Shown here: piece after piece, positions 10,039-21,877 of the stretch
How positions within the stretch are numbered: the stretch's first letter is position 1
How the letters are laid out: every line of letters starts with the position of its first letter
Assembly (NCBI GenBank): GCA_010093485.1
Contig: MU001503.1
Span: 1,385,132 to 1,449,131, forward strand
Reading direction: 5' to 3'
DNA length: 64,000 nucleotides
Source: Karstenula rhodostoma CBS 690.94
Taxonomy: Eukaryota > Ascomycota > Dothideomycetes > Pleosporales > Didymosphaeriaceae
Made by a program: the position numbers and the translations under genes
Notes under the pieces: generated by a model
The model's input: the letters and a program-made list of their open reading frames with translations, nothing else
Database searches by the model: none
Told to the model about the DNA's origin: nothing

Positions 10039-12050
10039 ATGGGGTTGGCTGATCGGATAGCAGAGAAGCTTAGCAGCAGGCGACGCAACAGCAAGCCGTT
10101 ACGTCAGGATGATACAGCCTACTTGCGGGCAAAGGTCATAGAAAGCCGCCACGGAAGTAGGGCCGCTATTCTGTCAGAGTTTGGCATCGCACCTCGACCT
10201 CGAGATCTACCGCCGCCTGGTTCACCCAAGAAAGTTCCCAAGCCCTTCTATGATCCCCGCGAACGCCGGGTCAGGAAGGCGAGGGCAAAGCATCGTACAT
10301 CGGGTAGGGCTCCATGGCTCATTCCTAGTACCTTCAAGGGTGATCGCACTGGGCCGTTAAAACGTTGGTGTTCGAGCCCAGATGGAACTGGTAAGTAGCC
10401 CTTACGTTAGCATGCTAGCTGTTAACCACTGCTAATTATCCAAAGACGAGGACCAGCCAGAGGAAACCAGCAGCTCCCGGACTACAGAAGCTGATGCGCA
10501 CGCTACTGTAGGCTCAACCCAAGCGGAGGATTTCCAGGCTGAGCTGGAAACAAAGATTAGGGACGCCAGTAAGTAGTTTACAACCCGTTGCAAGCCGAAC
10601 AAAACGCTCATCTGAATAGTCGTAGAACCTTCGGAGAATCTACTCGCAGGTAGTGGCGTCCGAGTCGGAGTCCACCAACTTCCGATAGTCAATCGTGACG
10701 CGCAACCAAGCTATATTCAGCAGTCGACCAATGTCCACCAAGATGAAGACAGAGGTTCCACAAAGAAGAAGCACGAGTTGGCCAGCACAAGCCGCCTTGA
10801 CGCAAAAAAGCCGCAGTGCGTTCGAAGACCTCTACAGGAGCGTTCGCAGGGAGATCTCAATGCTCGGACACGTGTTGGGTCCAGCCGTCCGGTGAAGACT
10901 AAAGATCTTGGGAGCCCAAGTAAGTCGTGTGAAGGGGTACTGGTTACAACTAGAACTAAGATTATATTCTAGACCAGATTAGCCTTCTTTCGACGGATAG
11001 CAACTCCATTCCGGTTCGCGAATATCATCGATGCAAGCCAAATACGCCATCAAAAGTCAGGTCCAATAAGTCAGCAGTCAGCAAATACCACGACCCGACA
11101 CGCGCAGTCGCCACACTGCTACCGTCAGCTAGTCTGGAAGCGACATCTGTCTCGAATGGTTCTCGCGCTCCTGAGAAACGCGTCGTACGCCAGGATGCAA
11201 ATAATGCAGCGACAGTCCCAGCCACCACGACACGGAGCCCAAAACAGCTCCAGGATCAAGCGGGTAAACATTACAATCTGAGGGTAGACGATGCAATGTG
11301 GACAAAGCAATCTGACTGACACAAGGGGCAGGCCTTTCACCGGACGCATACAGCTCGCTCAGCAGCGGCGCCAAACAGATGCTCCTCAACATAATCACCG
11401 TCACTGGTCTAATCAAAGGCTGGTCCAACACAGCCTCACATCTGACCAACGATGCGTTCGCCGACGACGAGACCTACAGCTTCTCGGGCCACCAAACTCA
11501 AACAGCAGCTCAGTTTTTAGGATCTCGAACTGCGCGTCAAATGGTGGAGTACCTGGTCTGTGATCCGGAATCCGCAGCAGCTCGTATAGATGACTTCCGA
11601 CGGGTCAACATTACAGTCGAGAAGGGACTACGAAGAGGACGGCAACTCTGGAACCTGTGCTCGGACACAAAATTTCCGAAGGCACAGAACAATCATACTC
11701 TGCCATCAGCTCTCATAGTCGAAGCTGTAAAGTATTCCAGAAATAACGAGAAGACCACGAAGAACCGTATGGGCAAACTTCCGAAGGTCAAGAGCGGGAA
11801 CTCGGAACTCTGGAAACATCTCATCGACATCTCAAGTAATCGCTCTACGCTTTTCCTCCTCGTCCTCCTTTGCGCCCCGAAGCTGGACTTCCTCCAAGTG
11901 GTCAATCACAACACCCAGGTCCTGCATTACGACGATTTCTGGTACAACATGGTGGTTCGCCAGTGCTTGGAGGCCTACAGCAAAGCGTCAAGTGCACGCT
12001 TGGACGCCGTGGAGATGTGGTTCAAGGAGATCAAGAACAAGTTTGACTAA
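10039..12050 (+). CDS. Conserved-looking protein of unknown function, five exons
   Basis: Exons 10039-10390, 10446-10568, 10620-10919, 10973-11263 and 11326-12050 join with GT...AG introns of 51-62 nt. All junctions are in phase 1 and give one frame of 596 residues. The N-terminal 350 residues are hydrophilic, basic and rich in Ser/Pro/Lys, so probably disordered and possibly nuclear. The C-terminal 240 residues look folded: SSGAKQMLLNIITVTGLIKGW, TARQMVEYLVCDPESAAARI, LFLLVLLCAPKLDFLQVV and MWFKEIKNKFD. No membrane helix is convincing. I do not recognise a domain. The start could lie further upstream at 9689 through an in-frame spliced exon. The consistent splicing supports a real gene. Confidence 0.72.
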
Positions 12051-13380
12051 ATGGTTGCGAAAGACCAGCTGTCCATGTATGACAGGTATGAGAGTGAGCT
12101 AAGCGCTCTCGGCCAGGAATAATTTGTTTTGGAACTTCAAGCATCGGCGGGAGAGTGCAATTTTCCCTGGCCGAAGAGCTGCGGATCATTTGTACTACAT
12201 AGTGTTTGTTATCTTGCGAGGTGTTTTCAGGTCCATCTGTATCTATCAGGAAACACCTCATAGACGCACATAGCTAGATACATAACTGATGATATTGGCG
12301 TACACAAACTGATAGACCTGGTCCAGTTCACGCTGGAAATGAGTGAGCAGTGCGTCTCGGACTACATTTTTAGCGTCCTTTGAACGCCGATACGGACGCT
12401 CAGAGATCCTGATATTGGCACCATTAGTTTCACGCCCTCAGTTACCACAATCCTAATTTGGATCATGTCCGTCTTCTCACGTTCAAATCATACTTTTCCT
12501 ACACTTTTTCTCGCCACATCGGCGCTTCAGATGCCGTTCTGATGCCCGCTGTAGCAGGACTCTAATGCCATACATGCACTTCCAGCACAAAATCCAAAAA
12601 AGAAATCCATCTAGCGCGCCCCACACCTACACTCACCTCCCTTCCAACAACACAAGGCTTGCAACCACAATCATCGCTCCTCAAGCCACACAGTGGGCGA
12701 CTCACTTCACTGCGACGCAGCGGCGCCGTCCACGCACGCAGCCCCTTCTACTCTCCCCCTTCCACTCTCTCCCAGCCACACGCGAGAACCTAGCAGATAC
12801 ATCACCATCACAATCGGAAGCACGCTTCGCTGTCACTGAGTAAAGACAGCGAGCAATGCGTCTCAGCATATAACAAGCGAGGCGCCACGGCACGGCACGA
12901 CATAACCACTACCATTCTCAATCTCGACACCATCATATACACCGCAGCGTCGCCCGCCCCTCTCCACCGCCCCACGACGAGGACTACGACCCTGCTGCAG
13001 AGACGTGGCCGACGTCCTTCACTGCGCGAAGGGTCACAGGGAACTCGTATCAACGAGAAGACTTTTGAGGGCTGCAGCGGTCGGTGGTCGATTGACTTCC
13101 CGCCTAGCATAAGAAGCCCGCACCGCCATCGCCGCTCGCACGCAGCCAGTTATCTCACTCAGGCCGCAGACAAGCACATCGGGCTAGACATATCAAGACG
13201 AAGACGAAAAAAAAACAGCAACAGCAACAGCAAGGCAGAAGGAGCATAAGACACCACGGCTCCACACAACACCCATCCTGATCAGCAAAATTTATACACT
13301 ACGCCAAGGACCTATGACTACACTGTTCATCCCACCGTTTCCTCTTGATTGGCTATGCACATTGTACGTCCAACACCTGT
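12051..13380. other. Gene-free intergenic stretch (1.3 kb)
   Basis: Lies between the 3' ends of two convergent genes. There is a C/A-rich, low-complexity run at about 12570-13300, including 'acgaagacgaaaaaaaaacagcaacagcaacag' near 13198-13230. No frame has coding character. Confidence 0.4.
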
Positions 13381-16300
13381 CTAACTCCAGCCTACCCAGC
13401 TCCTTCCCATGACCCTCCAAACCCTCACCTCTCCACTTCGCAAGTCCTCCATGCGGAGGCCCTCAGGCTTCACTTTCTTGCTCTCCCGCCCCTGCTCCCA
13501 CACACGGACCTTCCGCTTCTTCCCATCCCACTCCAAGACGATGCCAACGTGGTCCGGCTTGCCCACGTCGACAGAGTACTTGGCGTGCATGGGCCCGTGC
13601 TTGCCCTGGAAGCGCGCGTTGCGCAGCGTCACGATGTCGCCGGGGCGGATCTCGTCGTACTGCTGGGTGCTCGCGTTGGCGAGGTTGGCGTAGACAAGGG
13701 CGCCAAAGGCACGCGTGCCGACGGGCTTGAGGGCGTCCTTGTACGGGCGGAGCAGCTCGTCGATGAGGCCACGGGGCGTGCCGTTGCCGACGACGGTGTT
13801 CTGCTTCGACTCGACGTCCTTGGCGATGCGCTGGCCGAAGCGCTCGTGCGCCGCTTCGAGCTGGTCTTGTCGCAAGCGAGAGGGTGGTTGTTCGTGCCGC
13901 TGCTCCAGTTGCACGTTTGATACGTCGTTGGCTTGGAAGCGCGCCGTTATGATGGTCTGGGAATAGTCCATGTACAAGACGAAGACAGCTTTTTCCACCG
14001 AGTTGCCGGAGCGAGATTCGTCCAGCTCGAAGAGGATATCCTTGCGTCCTTGGACTGAAGGAGGGGGTGTCTTCGGCTGAGTCCACCAATGGCTCGCCAT
14101 GCCAAGGTCAAGATCGCTTGCAATGAACTCTTGACTCGCTGACGGGCGGGACTGGTCCATTGAAACGCGGCCCTGCAGTGAACGATTGACATCCAGGGAC
14201 TTCCGTCCCACTGAAGGTCGTGGCGGCTTCGGTGGTGCTGGTGGCTTCGATGGCGGCTTCGATGGCGCTGGCGGTGGAGGTGGTGCAGCACGATCGTGAG
14301 GAGGGGCCGGTGCTGTCCGGTCTACAAGGAGAGGCAAGGGTACATGCTGAGGTGGAGGCGCCTGTGGCGGTGGAGGTGGAGGACGGTCGTGGGACTTCCT
14401 GGGAGGAGGCGCGTACAGCTCATCCTCGTCCGACTCGACGTCCTGCTGTGGCGGAACAGGCGGGATCGATGGAGGCAGCGGGGGCGCCGAGGGAGGCGGT
14501 GGGCGGGCTGTCGGTGGCGGCGGTGCCCCTCTAGGGGCTGGAGGTGGTGCTCCCCGGTGAGGTGATGCGGTGTACTTGTACGGATCATAATCGTCGTCTT
14601 CGTTGTCGTACATATCACGAGTAGGTGGGGGAACGGGCGGCAACGGGGGTGCTCCCCGAGGTGCATCCATTGAAGCTCTGGTGGGGGGCTGCTGTGGTGG
14701 TGGAGGTGGTACAGCACGAGGCGCCCATGGAGGCAAAGGCGGTGGGGCTGAAGGTGTGACCGGCGAACGAACAGGTGTGTCATCACCGGCCAGTGTGCTG
14801 TCGCCAATGCTGGCCTCTCTAGCGTGCGACTTCAGAGCATCTTTGTGAGTGGCACCTGACGCGATGTCGGTATCGTAATCGCCTTCATAGTCAGTTTCGC
14901 CCTCACGATCCATCTTCCTCACAATGCTATCCATTGTCGGATGTCGAGATGGAAGAGAGCCCATTGGTGGCGGGGGTGGGGGTGGCCGACCTGCTCCTGA
15001 AGGGAGGAATGGTGGGCTACCCATTGGAATGGGCGGTATGGCGCGTCTATCGGGAGAATCTCCTGAAAAGTCATCTGATGCAGGGTAAGAGCTCCGCTTT
15101 GAAGGTGGTAGAGCTGACGGTATTTTGGGGGACGTCGCTGATTGGGGAGGTGCATCAGAAATCTCATCCCCGGACTCAGACCCAGGGCTGGGCGAGCGGA
15201 TTGGAGGATGAGGAGGTACAGGTCGAGCTGCGATCATTTGTCAGCACCTTCAGTACGCATGGTGGTGAGTGTACTAACTTGAAGTAGGCACAGGCGGTGC
15301 CGCACGATCACCGGCGTGCTCGCCACTGGGAACTGGAGGTGGCACAGGTCGTCCTGATTCATTGTGAGTGAGCTGCTCAGAAAAAGAATAGGCAAGTATT
15401 GCAAATCCTCTTCGACGTACTACAGACGCTGACAGTCATGACATATTCCGAGAGCCCATCAGACGCGACATAGGTCTTTGACACGGTCTCGGAAGAAGAC
15501 AACTGAAAAGCGCTGAGGGTCTGGTGGACAGAGCAACTTTTGATTGGCTTGCGAGGAATCATAAACTTACGTTCAGACGAGATGGGCGGTGGCTGTTCGG
15601 CGGTCGGAGTTCGCTGCGGTTGCCGAGGCGTCACATCCTCAATATCAGGTACCTCTTCCGGCTCATGTGAGCCGCTGATGGGGTACGACTCAGAATCCTC
15701 CTTTTCTACAGAAAGCTGATTGCTCTCAGCTTCAGGGCTCCTGACAGGCACCATCCCCGGGAACATTGGCACACGTTGTAGCGAAACGGTGGGCTGCTCG
15801 CTGTCGTCCGTCGACCTCTTTTCGGAAAGCTTCTTCTTCTTGGGCGGCAAAGGAGGAGCACCGAAAGGATTCATTCCCCCCATCATCGGATTGAAGCCAC
15901 CACCCAACCGCGCCATTCTCTCACGCAGCTCTTGCTTTCTCCGGGTCTCGGCATCTACTTCATCCTCCTCCTCTTCCTCCTGTTCCTCGACATCCTGTTC
16001 GTCGCCGACATCTGGCTCCTTCGTGGGTGCAGTGGGAGCTCTTGACGGGGCCTGGTGTCTGGAACGCTCGTCATCGTCCTCAACACTCGTCGAGGTGCCC
16101 TCGGCATCTTCCGTCTCACCGGCACCGGACTGGTCGGCGTCATTGGCGTCACTTAGGAGCTCACGGCTCGCATGGATGTCAGGCGACTTCATGGAAACCG
16201 AAAAACGTGACGGTCGAGCATTGTCGATGGAGCCGCGCTCTCTCGGTTCATCGCTGGCCACCTTTTCGAGAGAAGCTCCATCATGATCATCTGTTTGGTC

Positions 16301-17296
16301 ATGGGACTCGGTCCTCTTCTTCACAGGCGGTCGCTTGGGCTTTTCCCTGTGAGACGCAGCCGCACGCTCTGCCTGCTCCTGCTGCTGCTTTTGCAGAAGA
16401 GCCATGCGCTCTTTCAGACTCAGAACCTTTGGTTGTTCTTCTTCCTCGTCGTCGTTTCCGGTGGTGGGGCTCTGGCCGGACAAGCCTGCACGTTCGGCGT
16501 TTTCCCAATCTCGCGTTTGGCGTTCAGCGATCTCAGGGTCCTCATCACGGCGGTATGCCTTTACTTGAGGGACTTCGCGTGGTGGAGGAACGAAAGCATC
16601 GGGCCTTGGGGCTGCGGCCTGGAAAGGCTTCTTGATGAAGCTAGACGGAGGAGCAGAAGGCTTGAAGGGCTGCGGTGCCGTAGTGCCCTGGTTGAACATG
16701 GCCAACCGGTCACGGAACGCATTCGATTTCTTAGCGATTGGCGGAGGTGCTTTCTTCGGCGGCCCAGCCGAGGTTGGCTCGGCCGGCACTGGCTTCGGAG
16801 CCGGTGGGGGCTCTTGCGGTGTTTCCTGGGCCTTGACACTGTGTGCGGAAGTTGGTGAAAGGAGTGAGGGTTGCGACTTGGATTGGTCTGGGATCTTGAC
16901 GGGCGGCGGCAGCTGGGCCTTGGGAGCCTCTGGCTCTGGCTCGGGCTCAGGCTCTGGCTCGGGCGCTGGCTCTGGCTCTGGCTGCTCCTCATGCACCGAA
17001 GCAGCTTCATGTTGCTGCACCTCGGGCGTTGGGGGCGCTGGCTGGGCGGCGGGCTGCTCCGGTACGACGGACTTGCGATTGTTAGGGCGCGGGGGTCGCT
17101 CGGGCTCGATCTTCTCGACGAAGTTTTTGGGAAAGATGCCTTCGTGCTTGGTGCCGCTGTCGTCGAGGTACTCGCCCACATACCAATCGGCATCCTCCTC
17201 TTCGATCACGGTTATAATCTGGCCATTGGGGAAAAGCAGATCACCCTCGTGGGGCGACTCGTACGGATATACCGCCTTGACCTTGAAGGGCGGCAT
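13381..17296 (-). CDS. BBC1: SH3-domain protein, Bbc1/Mti1 homologue (cortical actin patch)
   Basis: Predicted 1215 residues, close to yeast Bbc1 (1157). Bbc1 binds type I myosins and Las17/WASP at endocytic actin patches and restrains Arp2/3-driven actin assembly. Exons on the minus strand: 15571-17296, 15279-15353 and 13381-15227, with introns of 217 and 51 nt. Residues 4-65 are an SH3 domain (KAVYPYESPHEGDLLF, DADWYVGEY, GIFPKNFVEKI). A long disordered middle carries acidic runs, a Pro-Glu repeat and dense polyproline. The C-terminal 250 residues form the folded end typical of Bbc1/Aim3 proteins, with YDEIRPGDIVTLRNARFQGK and DHVGIVLEWDG. ATG 17296 (MPPFKVKAVYPY) is chosen because no ATG lies upstream in frame. 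The 217-nt first intron is long for this window and might hide a tiny exon. Confidence 0.87.
16929..16986 (-). repeat. Hexanucleotide repeat encoding Pro-Glu run in BBC1
   Basis: A run of 'ggctct/ggctcg' hexamers which, on the minus strand, encodes an alternating Pro-Glu tract (with occasional Pro-Ala) after the SH3 domain. Such a repeat can change length by slippage without breaking frame. Confidence 0.75.
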
Positions 17297-17805
17297 CGTA
17301 GAGACGGCCACGGGCGGTGCGGCGACGTCGGGGGAGGGGGTGTATGGATGCCCAGAGCAAGACAGAGGCTCTGGGGGTGTATCGGGGGCAGGCGGGGGTG
17401 GTGAGGCTGTTCAGAGGCTGCGATGCAGGCGGCTGTCAGTGGGACGTACGCAAGCGCTAGCCGACCGACCGCGACATAAGCTAGGCGCTGCGCTGCGGGG
17501 GCTGCGGGGATGGGGGCAGAGGAGCGACAGGGCAACAGGGGCTCTTACCAGACGCTGGAGCTGCCCATGGGAGCGCGTGAGGGCGCTGGACGGCGGATGC
17601 GAGGGTGGGCGAGCCTGTGCTCCGTGGTGAGGGTGGAGTCTTCGTCATGCAGAGCCGTGAGCGAGACGCCCCGCGCTGGCCTAACCTGCAGCAGCAGCTT
17701 GGAACTTGGCGAGAGAGCTCCACTTCGCCCGCCGCCTCTACCATCCGAACGACTGCGATTGCGCCAGCCAACGCGCGCATTCGGATCGACCCTTCTGCCG
17801 CTGCA
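17297..17805. promoter_or_regulatory. Shared divergent promoter, BBC1 / RTR1
   Basis: 509 GC-rich bases between two divergent start codons. An additional in-frame ATG at 17647 could extend the plus-strand protein. No TATA-like box is evident, as expected for housekeeping promoters. Confidence 0.45.
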
Positions 17806-18741
17806 ATGCCGCCCAAGTCGATACTCAAGAAGACGCCCGCCGCTGCCAGCACCCAGACCGCCGTCGCCGTCGCCGCCAACGCCCCACCCCCGCCGCGGGC
17901 CGTCAACCAGCGCCACCTCAACACCGCGGTCCACCATGCGCGCATCTACGAGCAGCGCAAGCAGGTCGAGGCCGACATCCTGGACGCCGTCTTTGAGCTC
18001 CTCGACTTCCCCACGTCGCCTGATGCCGACCCGACCCGCCCCTCACCTTCCGACGCGCACCGTTTTCGCCAGGCCATCGTGCCCTTCCAACCTTCCGACT
18101 ACGACGGCTTGATCGAGGAACGCAATATCGCCGACAAGTGCGGCTACACGCTGTGCCCCCGGCCGAAGGGAAAGGCGCCGTCCACAGCAAGGAAGCAGTT
18201 TGTAGAGACGTCGAAAGGCGTGCAGATTGTGGACAGGAAAAGACTGGAGATGTGGTGCTCGGACGACTGCGCGCGGCGGGCCCTCTTTGTCAAGGTGCAG
18301 CTGAATGAGGAGCCCGCGTGGCTGCGGCAAGGCGACTACGGGACTGAGATTGACCTCATGGTGAAGAACACCGAAGAACACCACGAAGCACTGCCGCTGC
18401 GGCTCAAGAAGACAGCGGCACCGGCGCCAAAAGATACAGAAGAGGAGGACGCCGCGGCAGCGTGGGCGGCGCGCGACGACGCGCTCGCAGACCTTGCTAT
18501 CGAGCGCGGCGAGACGCCAGGCCGGCTGAGCAAAGTCAACAAGGACCTCATCACGGACAAGATCAAGGAGCGGGTGGTCAAATTCCCACCGACGCCGCCT
18601 TCGTTGCCGCCGCAGAGTTCAGGACAGTCGCATATGGCCATCGAAGGGCATGTACCAAAGTCCGCACGGGATGCAGAGCAGGCCAAGGACAGCGATGATG
18701 AGGACGACAAGCAGGACTGGGACAAGGCCTTGCCGGGGTGA
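17806..18741 (+). CDS. RTR1: RNA polymerase II CTD phosphatase, Rtr1/RPAP2 family
   Basis: Intronless protein of 311 residues. Rtr1/RPAP2 proteins dephosphorylate Ser5 of the polymerase II C-terminal repeat and help import the polymerase. The family zinc region is visible: ERNIADKCGYTLCPRP at about residues 104-119 supplies the first cysteine pair. WCSDDCARRALFVKVQLNEEPAW at about 149-171 supplies the second pair and the conserved helix. A basic N-terminus (MPPKSILKK) precedes a helical segment (YEQRKQVEADILDAVFELLDFP), and the C-terminus is acidic and disordered. ATG 17806 matches the usual MPPK start; an in-frame ATG at 17647 would add 53 low-complexity residues. Confidence 0.9.
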   Translation: MPPKSILKKTPAAASTQTAVAVAANAPPPPRAVNQRHLNTAVHHARIYEQRKQVEADILDAVFELLDFPTSPDADPTRPSPSDAHRFRQAIVPFQPSDYDGLIEERNIADKCGYTLCPRPKGKAPSTARKQFVETSKGVQIVDRKRLEMWCSDDCARRALFVKVQLNEEPAWLRQGDYGTEIDLMVKNTEEHHEALPLRLKKTAAPAPKDTEEEDAAAAWAARDDALADLAIERGETPGRLSKVNKDLITDKIKERVVKFPPTPPSLPPQSSGQSHMAIEGHVPKSARDAEQAKDSDDEDDKQDWDKALPG

Positions 18742-19183
18742 ACCCCTGATTCAGCGACATGAACAAAACTACACGCCACCGAGCCGAGAGCTCCAACGAA
18801 GCACGCGCGATGCTGAAAGAGTTGCAAGCCACAAGCACCATGGGTCCGTAGAGCGGACGCACTTGCCAGGACTGGTCAGGGAAGGAAGGAACCTGTTTGG
18901 AGTAGATAGGGAAGGCACGCACGAGCCGTGACACGCCGGCCAATCGCCCAACGTAGAACAGCCATGTATTAGAATTTACAATCGAACAAAATGCGAGCTC
19001 AAAACGCGTCCTGCTCACTATCTATACGAGCGAGTATCAGCTGGGGACGTGGAGCGTGCATGCACGCCAAGCCGGCGGGAACGCGCAGCTTGGCGCTCTT
19101 CACGTATTCTTCGCTCTGCAACAACGCCATCAGTCGACCACTTCAGCCGCCATTGTCGCCCCGCCCGCGGCTGTCGCATCGCC
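18742..19183. other. Short intergenic stretch, RTR1 to MRP51
   Basis: 442 bases holding the 3' end of one gene and the promoter of the next, both on the plus strand. No ORF or element is supportable. Confidence 0.4.
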
Positions 19184-20857
19184 ATGGCCCTCCGACGGCA
19201 GAGTCTGTCGCCGACAGCCAATCTGCTGCGCAATTCGCGCCTCTTCTCGCTGCCGAACCCGCTCCCACGTCCCCCGGTCACCGAAAGCTATGCCGCCGGC
19301 ACCCAGAAGATCTCCGACACTGCGACGCTCCCCTTCCCAACGCACCAGGCGATTGCAACAACACCAAGGTCGCTGGCACGTGGAGACTGGGGTCTCAAGA
19401 GACCGCTCCCCTCGCGCTCGCGCATCGTGCAGAAGAGCAGCCCCGTAGTCAAGGTCACGCAGCTGGACACCATTGAACATATTACCGATTTCGACTCGGC
19501 CTCAGACCATGTGCGGACACGGCAGAAGTTTGAGGAGTTGTCGGTGCCCATGCTGAAGGGCATGGCTGCTATGCGAGAGCAAGCTTTGGGGGTCGCAGCG
19601 TCCGGTGCCTTCGACCGTCGGTCCGACATGACATCGTATGAGGACGACGAAGGCCTTGACGAGGCCGGTATGATCCTGGAAGCAATTAAAAAGAGCGTAA
19701 CGGCGAATTCTGAGAAGCGCAAGAACACGAAGAAGGCCGAACGCGAACACGCCTTCGTGCCGTTCAACCTGCCGCAACCCGACATGGCCCGCCACAATGC
19801 TCGTCGCTGGAAGCATGAAGGCCCGTGGCTTCCGGGGATGAGCGCCGACGAGTTTACAAAATACATGACCGAGCAGCTCTCCCGTCGGAAGCACGAATTC
19901 AACAAGTACCTGCGCCACTATGTGAAGAATGAAATCTACACCTCGCGCCAGGTAGCCTCGAGGAACAAGACACCCGAGAATCCCCTAGACCTTGACGCCC
20001 ACCTCGCACAGCAAGAAGATCCAGCCTACATCGCCGAACAAGAAAAAGTGTGGGCCAATATCTCTCCCAAGGAAATCCATGCAGGCATCAACAAGCTTCG
20101 GAGCGAAGCCGCCGTCAACCCCCTCCAGTCAAAGCTCGTTCAGCGCCTCATCGTGCCTTTCCTACGTATACCTACCATCAAGCTCAAAGACACAACATTC
20201 TCCACAGACGCCAAGAGCGATGACGCCGTCAGGTACCGCTTCGACGACGACGTTGCTCCTCTCTCCACCCATCCCTCCGCCGGTCTAGGTTACCTCCGCA
20301 CCAACGCATACGTGCCCAACCACCCCATTCTCGGTCCCCAGAACGAGCGCCTGCCAGTCCAAGCCCGTGTCATCGAGTCCCGGACCGCAAGCCGTTCGAC
20401 CACCGCGAAGCTCGGTGTCGCCGGTTTCGTCACAAACGACGAGTTTGTCTCCACGGGCGAGCGGAAGAATTTCCGCGCCAACGAAGACCCTGCGTACGAC
20501 ATCGACATCAAGACCGAGGGCGGCGCAAAGGTCAACGTTCTACCGCGCTTCGCGTCCGTCACCAACAACGGCCGCGTCCACATCAAACTGCAGCGCTCTG
20601 TCGGTGCGGAGGTGCAGGTTGCAAAGGGCGAGCTCGAGGACCGCCCGCCCGGGCGCTCGGCCGCGGTGGAGAATCCAGAGGACCTGCTTAGGGGCCTGGG
20701 ATCGGGTCAGAGCGGGACCGAGCTCGACGAGCAAAGTCCCCAGGCGCAGCAGTTGATGCAGTTCGCGGCGGATCCTAACGCATTCCCGGCGGCGGACCGA
20801 CCGGCTGCTGGGATCCGGGCCGCGAGCGTGATGCAGCAGGCGATGCAGAGGAGGTAG
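19184..20857 (+). CDS. MRP51: Mitochondrial small-subunit ribosomal protein Mrp51 (bS1m)
   Basis: Intronless protein of 557 residues matching the Mrp51 family (Mit_ribos_Mrp51), a component of the 37S mitochondrial ribosome involved in initiating translation of mitochondrial mRNAs. The N-terminus is basic and Ser/Leu rich with no acidic residue for more than 30 positions (MALRRQSLSPTANLLRNSR), a good mitochondrial targeting signal. The family hallmark RGDWGLKRPLP appears at about residues 66-76, then TQLDTIEHITDFDSASDH. Later blocks include HEGPWLPGMSADEF and GLGYLRTNAYVPNHPILGPQ. ATG 19184 is the start that gives the targeting peptide; the frame is open further upstream but without presequence character. 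Confidence 0.88.
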   Translation: MALRRQSLSPTANLLRNSRLFSLPNPLPRPPVTESYAAGTQKISDTATLPFPTHQAIATTPRSLARGDWGLKRPLPSRSRIVQKSSPVVKVTQLDTIEHITDFDSASDHVRTRQKFEELSVPMLKGMAAMREQALGVAASGAFDRRSDMTSYEDDEGLDEAGMILEAIKKSVTANSEKRKNTKKAEREHAFVPFNLPQPDMARHNARRWKHEGPWLPGMSADEFTKYMTEQLSRRKHEFNKYLRHYVKNEIYTSRQVASRNKTPENPLDLDAHLAQQEDPAYIAEQEKVWANISPKEIHAGINKLRSEAAVNPLQSKLVQRLIVPFLRIPTIKLKDTTFSTDAKSDDAVRYRFDDDVAPLSTHPSAGLGYLRTNAYVPNHPILGPQNERLPVQARVIESRTASRSTTAKLGVAGFVTNDEFVSTGERKNFRANEDPAYDIDIKTEGGAKVNVLPRFASVTNNGRVHIKLQRSVGAEVQVAKGELEDRPPGRSAAVENPEDLLRGLGSGQSGTELDEQSPQAQQLMQFAADPNAFPAADRPAAGIRAASVMQQAMQRR

Positions 20858-21183
20858 CAAGTATAGCGTGGTACAGGACTTTGTTGTATGATATCGGAAA
20901 AGGGTGACGGGACCTTGTACACATAAGGCATATAGACATTGTATACCACCGATTCTCTTCGTTGCGAGCCGCTGCTGTTTATTTGCATGGTAATAGGTAA
21001 GTTGACTTCATCGCAAATGGAAGGAGTACTCTCATCGTGCTCGGAAGAACTCAAGAGATTCCTTTGGCTTACGAGTAGTGTAGCAATGTAGGTACAGGTA
21101 CATATAAGATCTTGCAGGGTTTCGTAGTTCCAATCAGAGATGGGTGGTTGTATCAAGGTGCGCTAGAGACAAAGGGGAACGCG

Positions 21184-21600
21184 TCAACCCACCTGAGGTA
21201 CTTCCGTGTCCACGTCAGTCAAGACTACCATCCGCACTCCTTTGATGATGCGCGACCCTCCTACGAATGTTTTCCCACATGCTACTGGATCTATACCGAC
21301 GCGACACATCAAGCTAGTACACCCGTACAAGACCACCACAGCAGATGCTTTGAGGACACTGCCTCCACGGCTTCGGTTTTCCTCTTTAGTGCCAGACATC
21401 CGGAAGGCATAAACATACTCCCCTTTAAATTCCCACGTTCTCTCATGATGTGCCCCGAGGTCCATGCCGTGAGCTCGTTTTCAAACACGCGCAGTACAGC
21501 TTCCGGCTTGACACTCCATTGGTCCGTTTCAGCAGTGTTTCCAACGGTACCAGATGGCTACAAAACGCACCGGCGCAGAATGTGACAGCCGAAACCGCTT
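21184..21600 (-). pseudogene. Possible coding remnant with a frame change
   Basis: On the minus strand one frame (about 21545-21430) reads SVKPEAVLRVFENELTAW. The overlapping next frame reads EFKGEYVYAFRMSGTKEENR and continues to a stop at 21184. Both look protein-like and a single frame change near 21430 would join them. Upstream the first frame meets a TAG near 21570. I do not recognise the family; this may be a decayed gene or chance. Confidence 0.25.
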
Positions 21601-21877
21601 AACTCACAACCTCACATGATTGAGAAAACGCTCTGGAACATCGTGACATGCTTGGTCCGGAAAGCCTCCGTATCCAGTGTGGTTACTTTCGGACCGGACC
21701 GTAGCTTGAAGTATCGCGTCAGAAACCTTTGCTTGACGAAGCTTGTTCGGTTCGTTTCTTATCACTAGAAGCAACCCTAGTCGTAGATATGCAAAAGGCA
21801 TCTCCGCCCTTTCGATCTCTTCAACTCGTGTATATTACATTTTCCCACCCCACCTCATCTCCCTCCAAACCAGCAAC

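Noticed and set aside
14220..14848. Long Gly/Val-rich plus-strand frames
   Set aside because: They are the antisense of the polyproline region of BBC1; low-complexity GC-rich DNA leaves all frames open.
16632..17630. 332-codon plus-strand frame rich in Gly and Ser
   Set aside because: It is antisense to the SH3 and Pro-Glu repeat part of BBC1, with composition explained by that coding strand.
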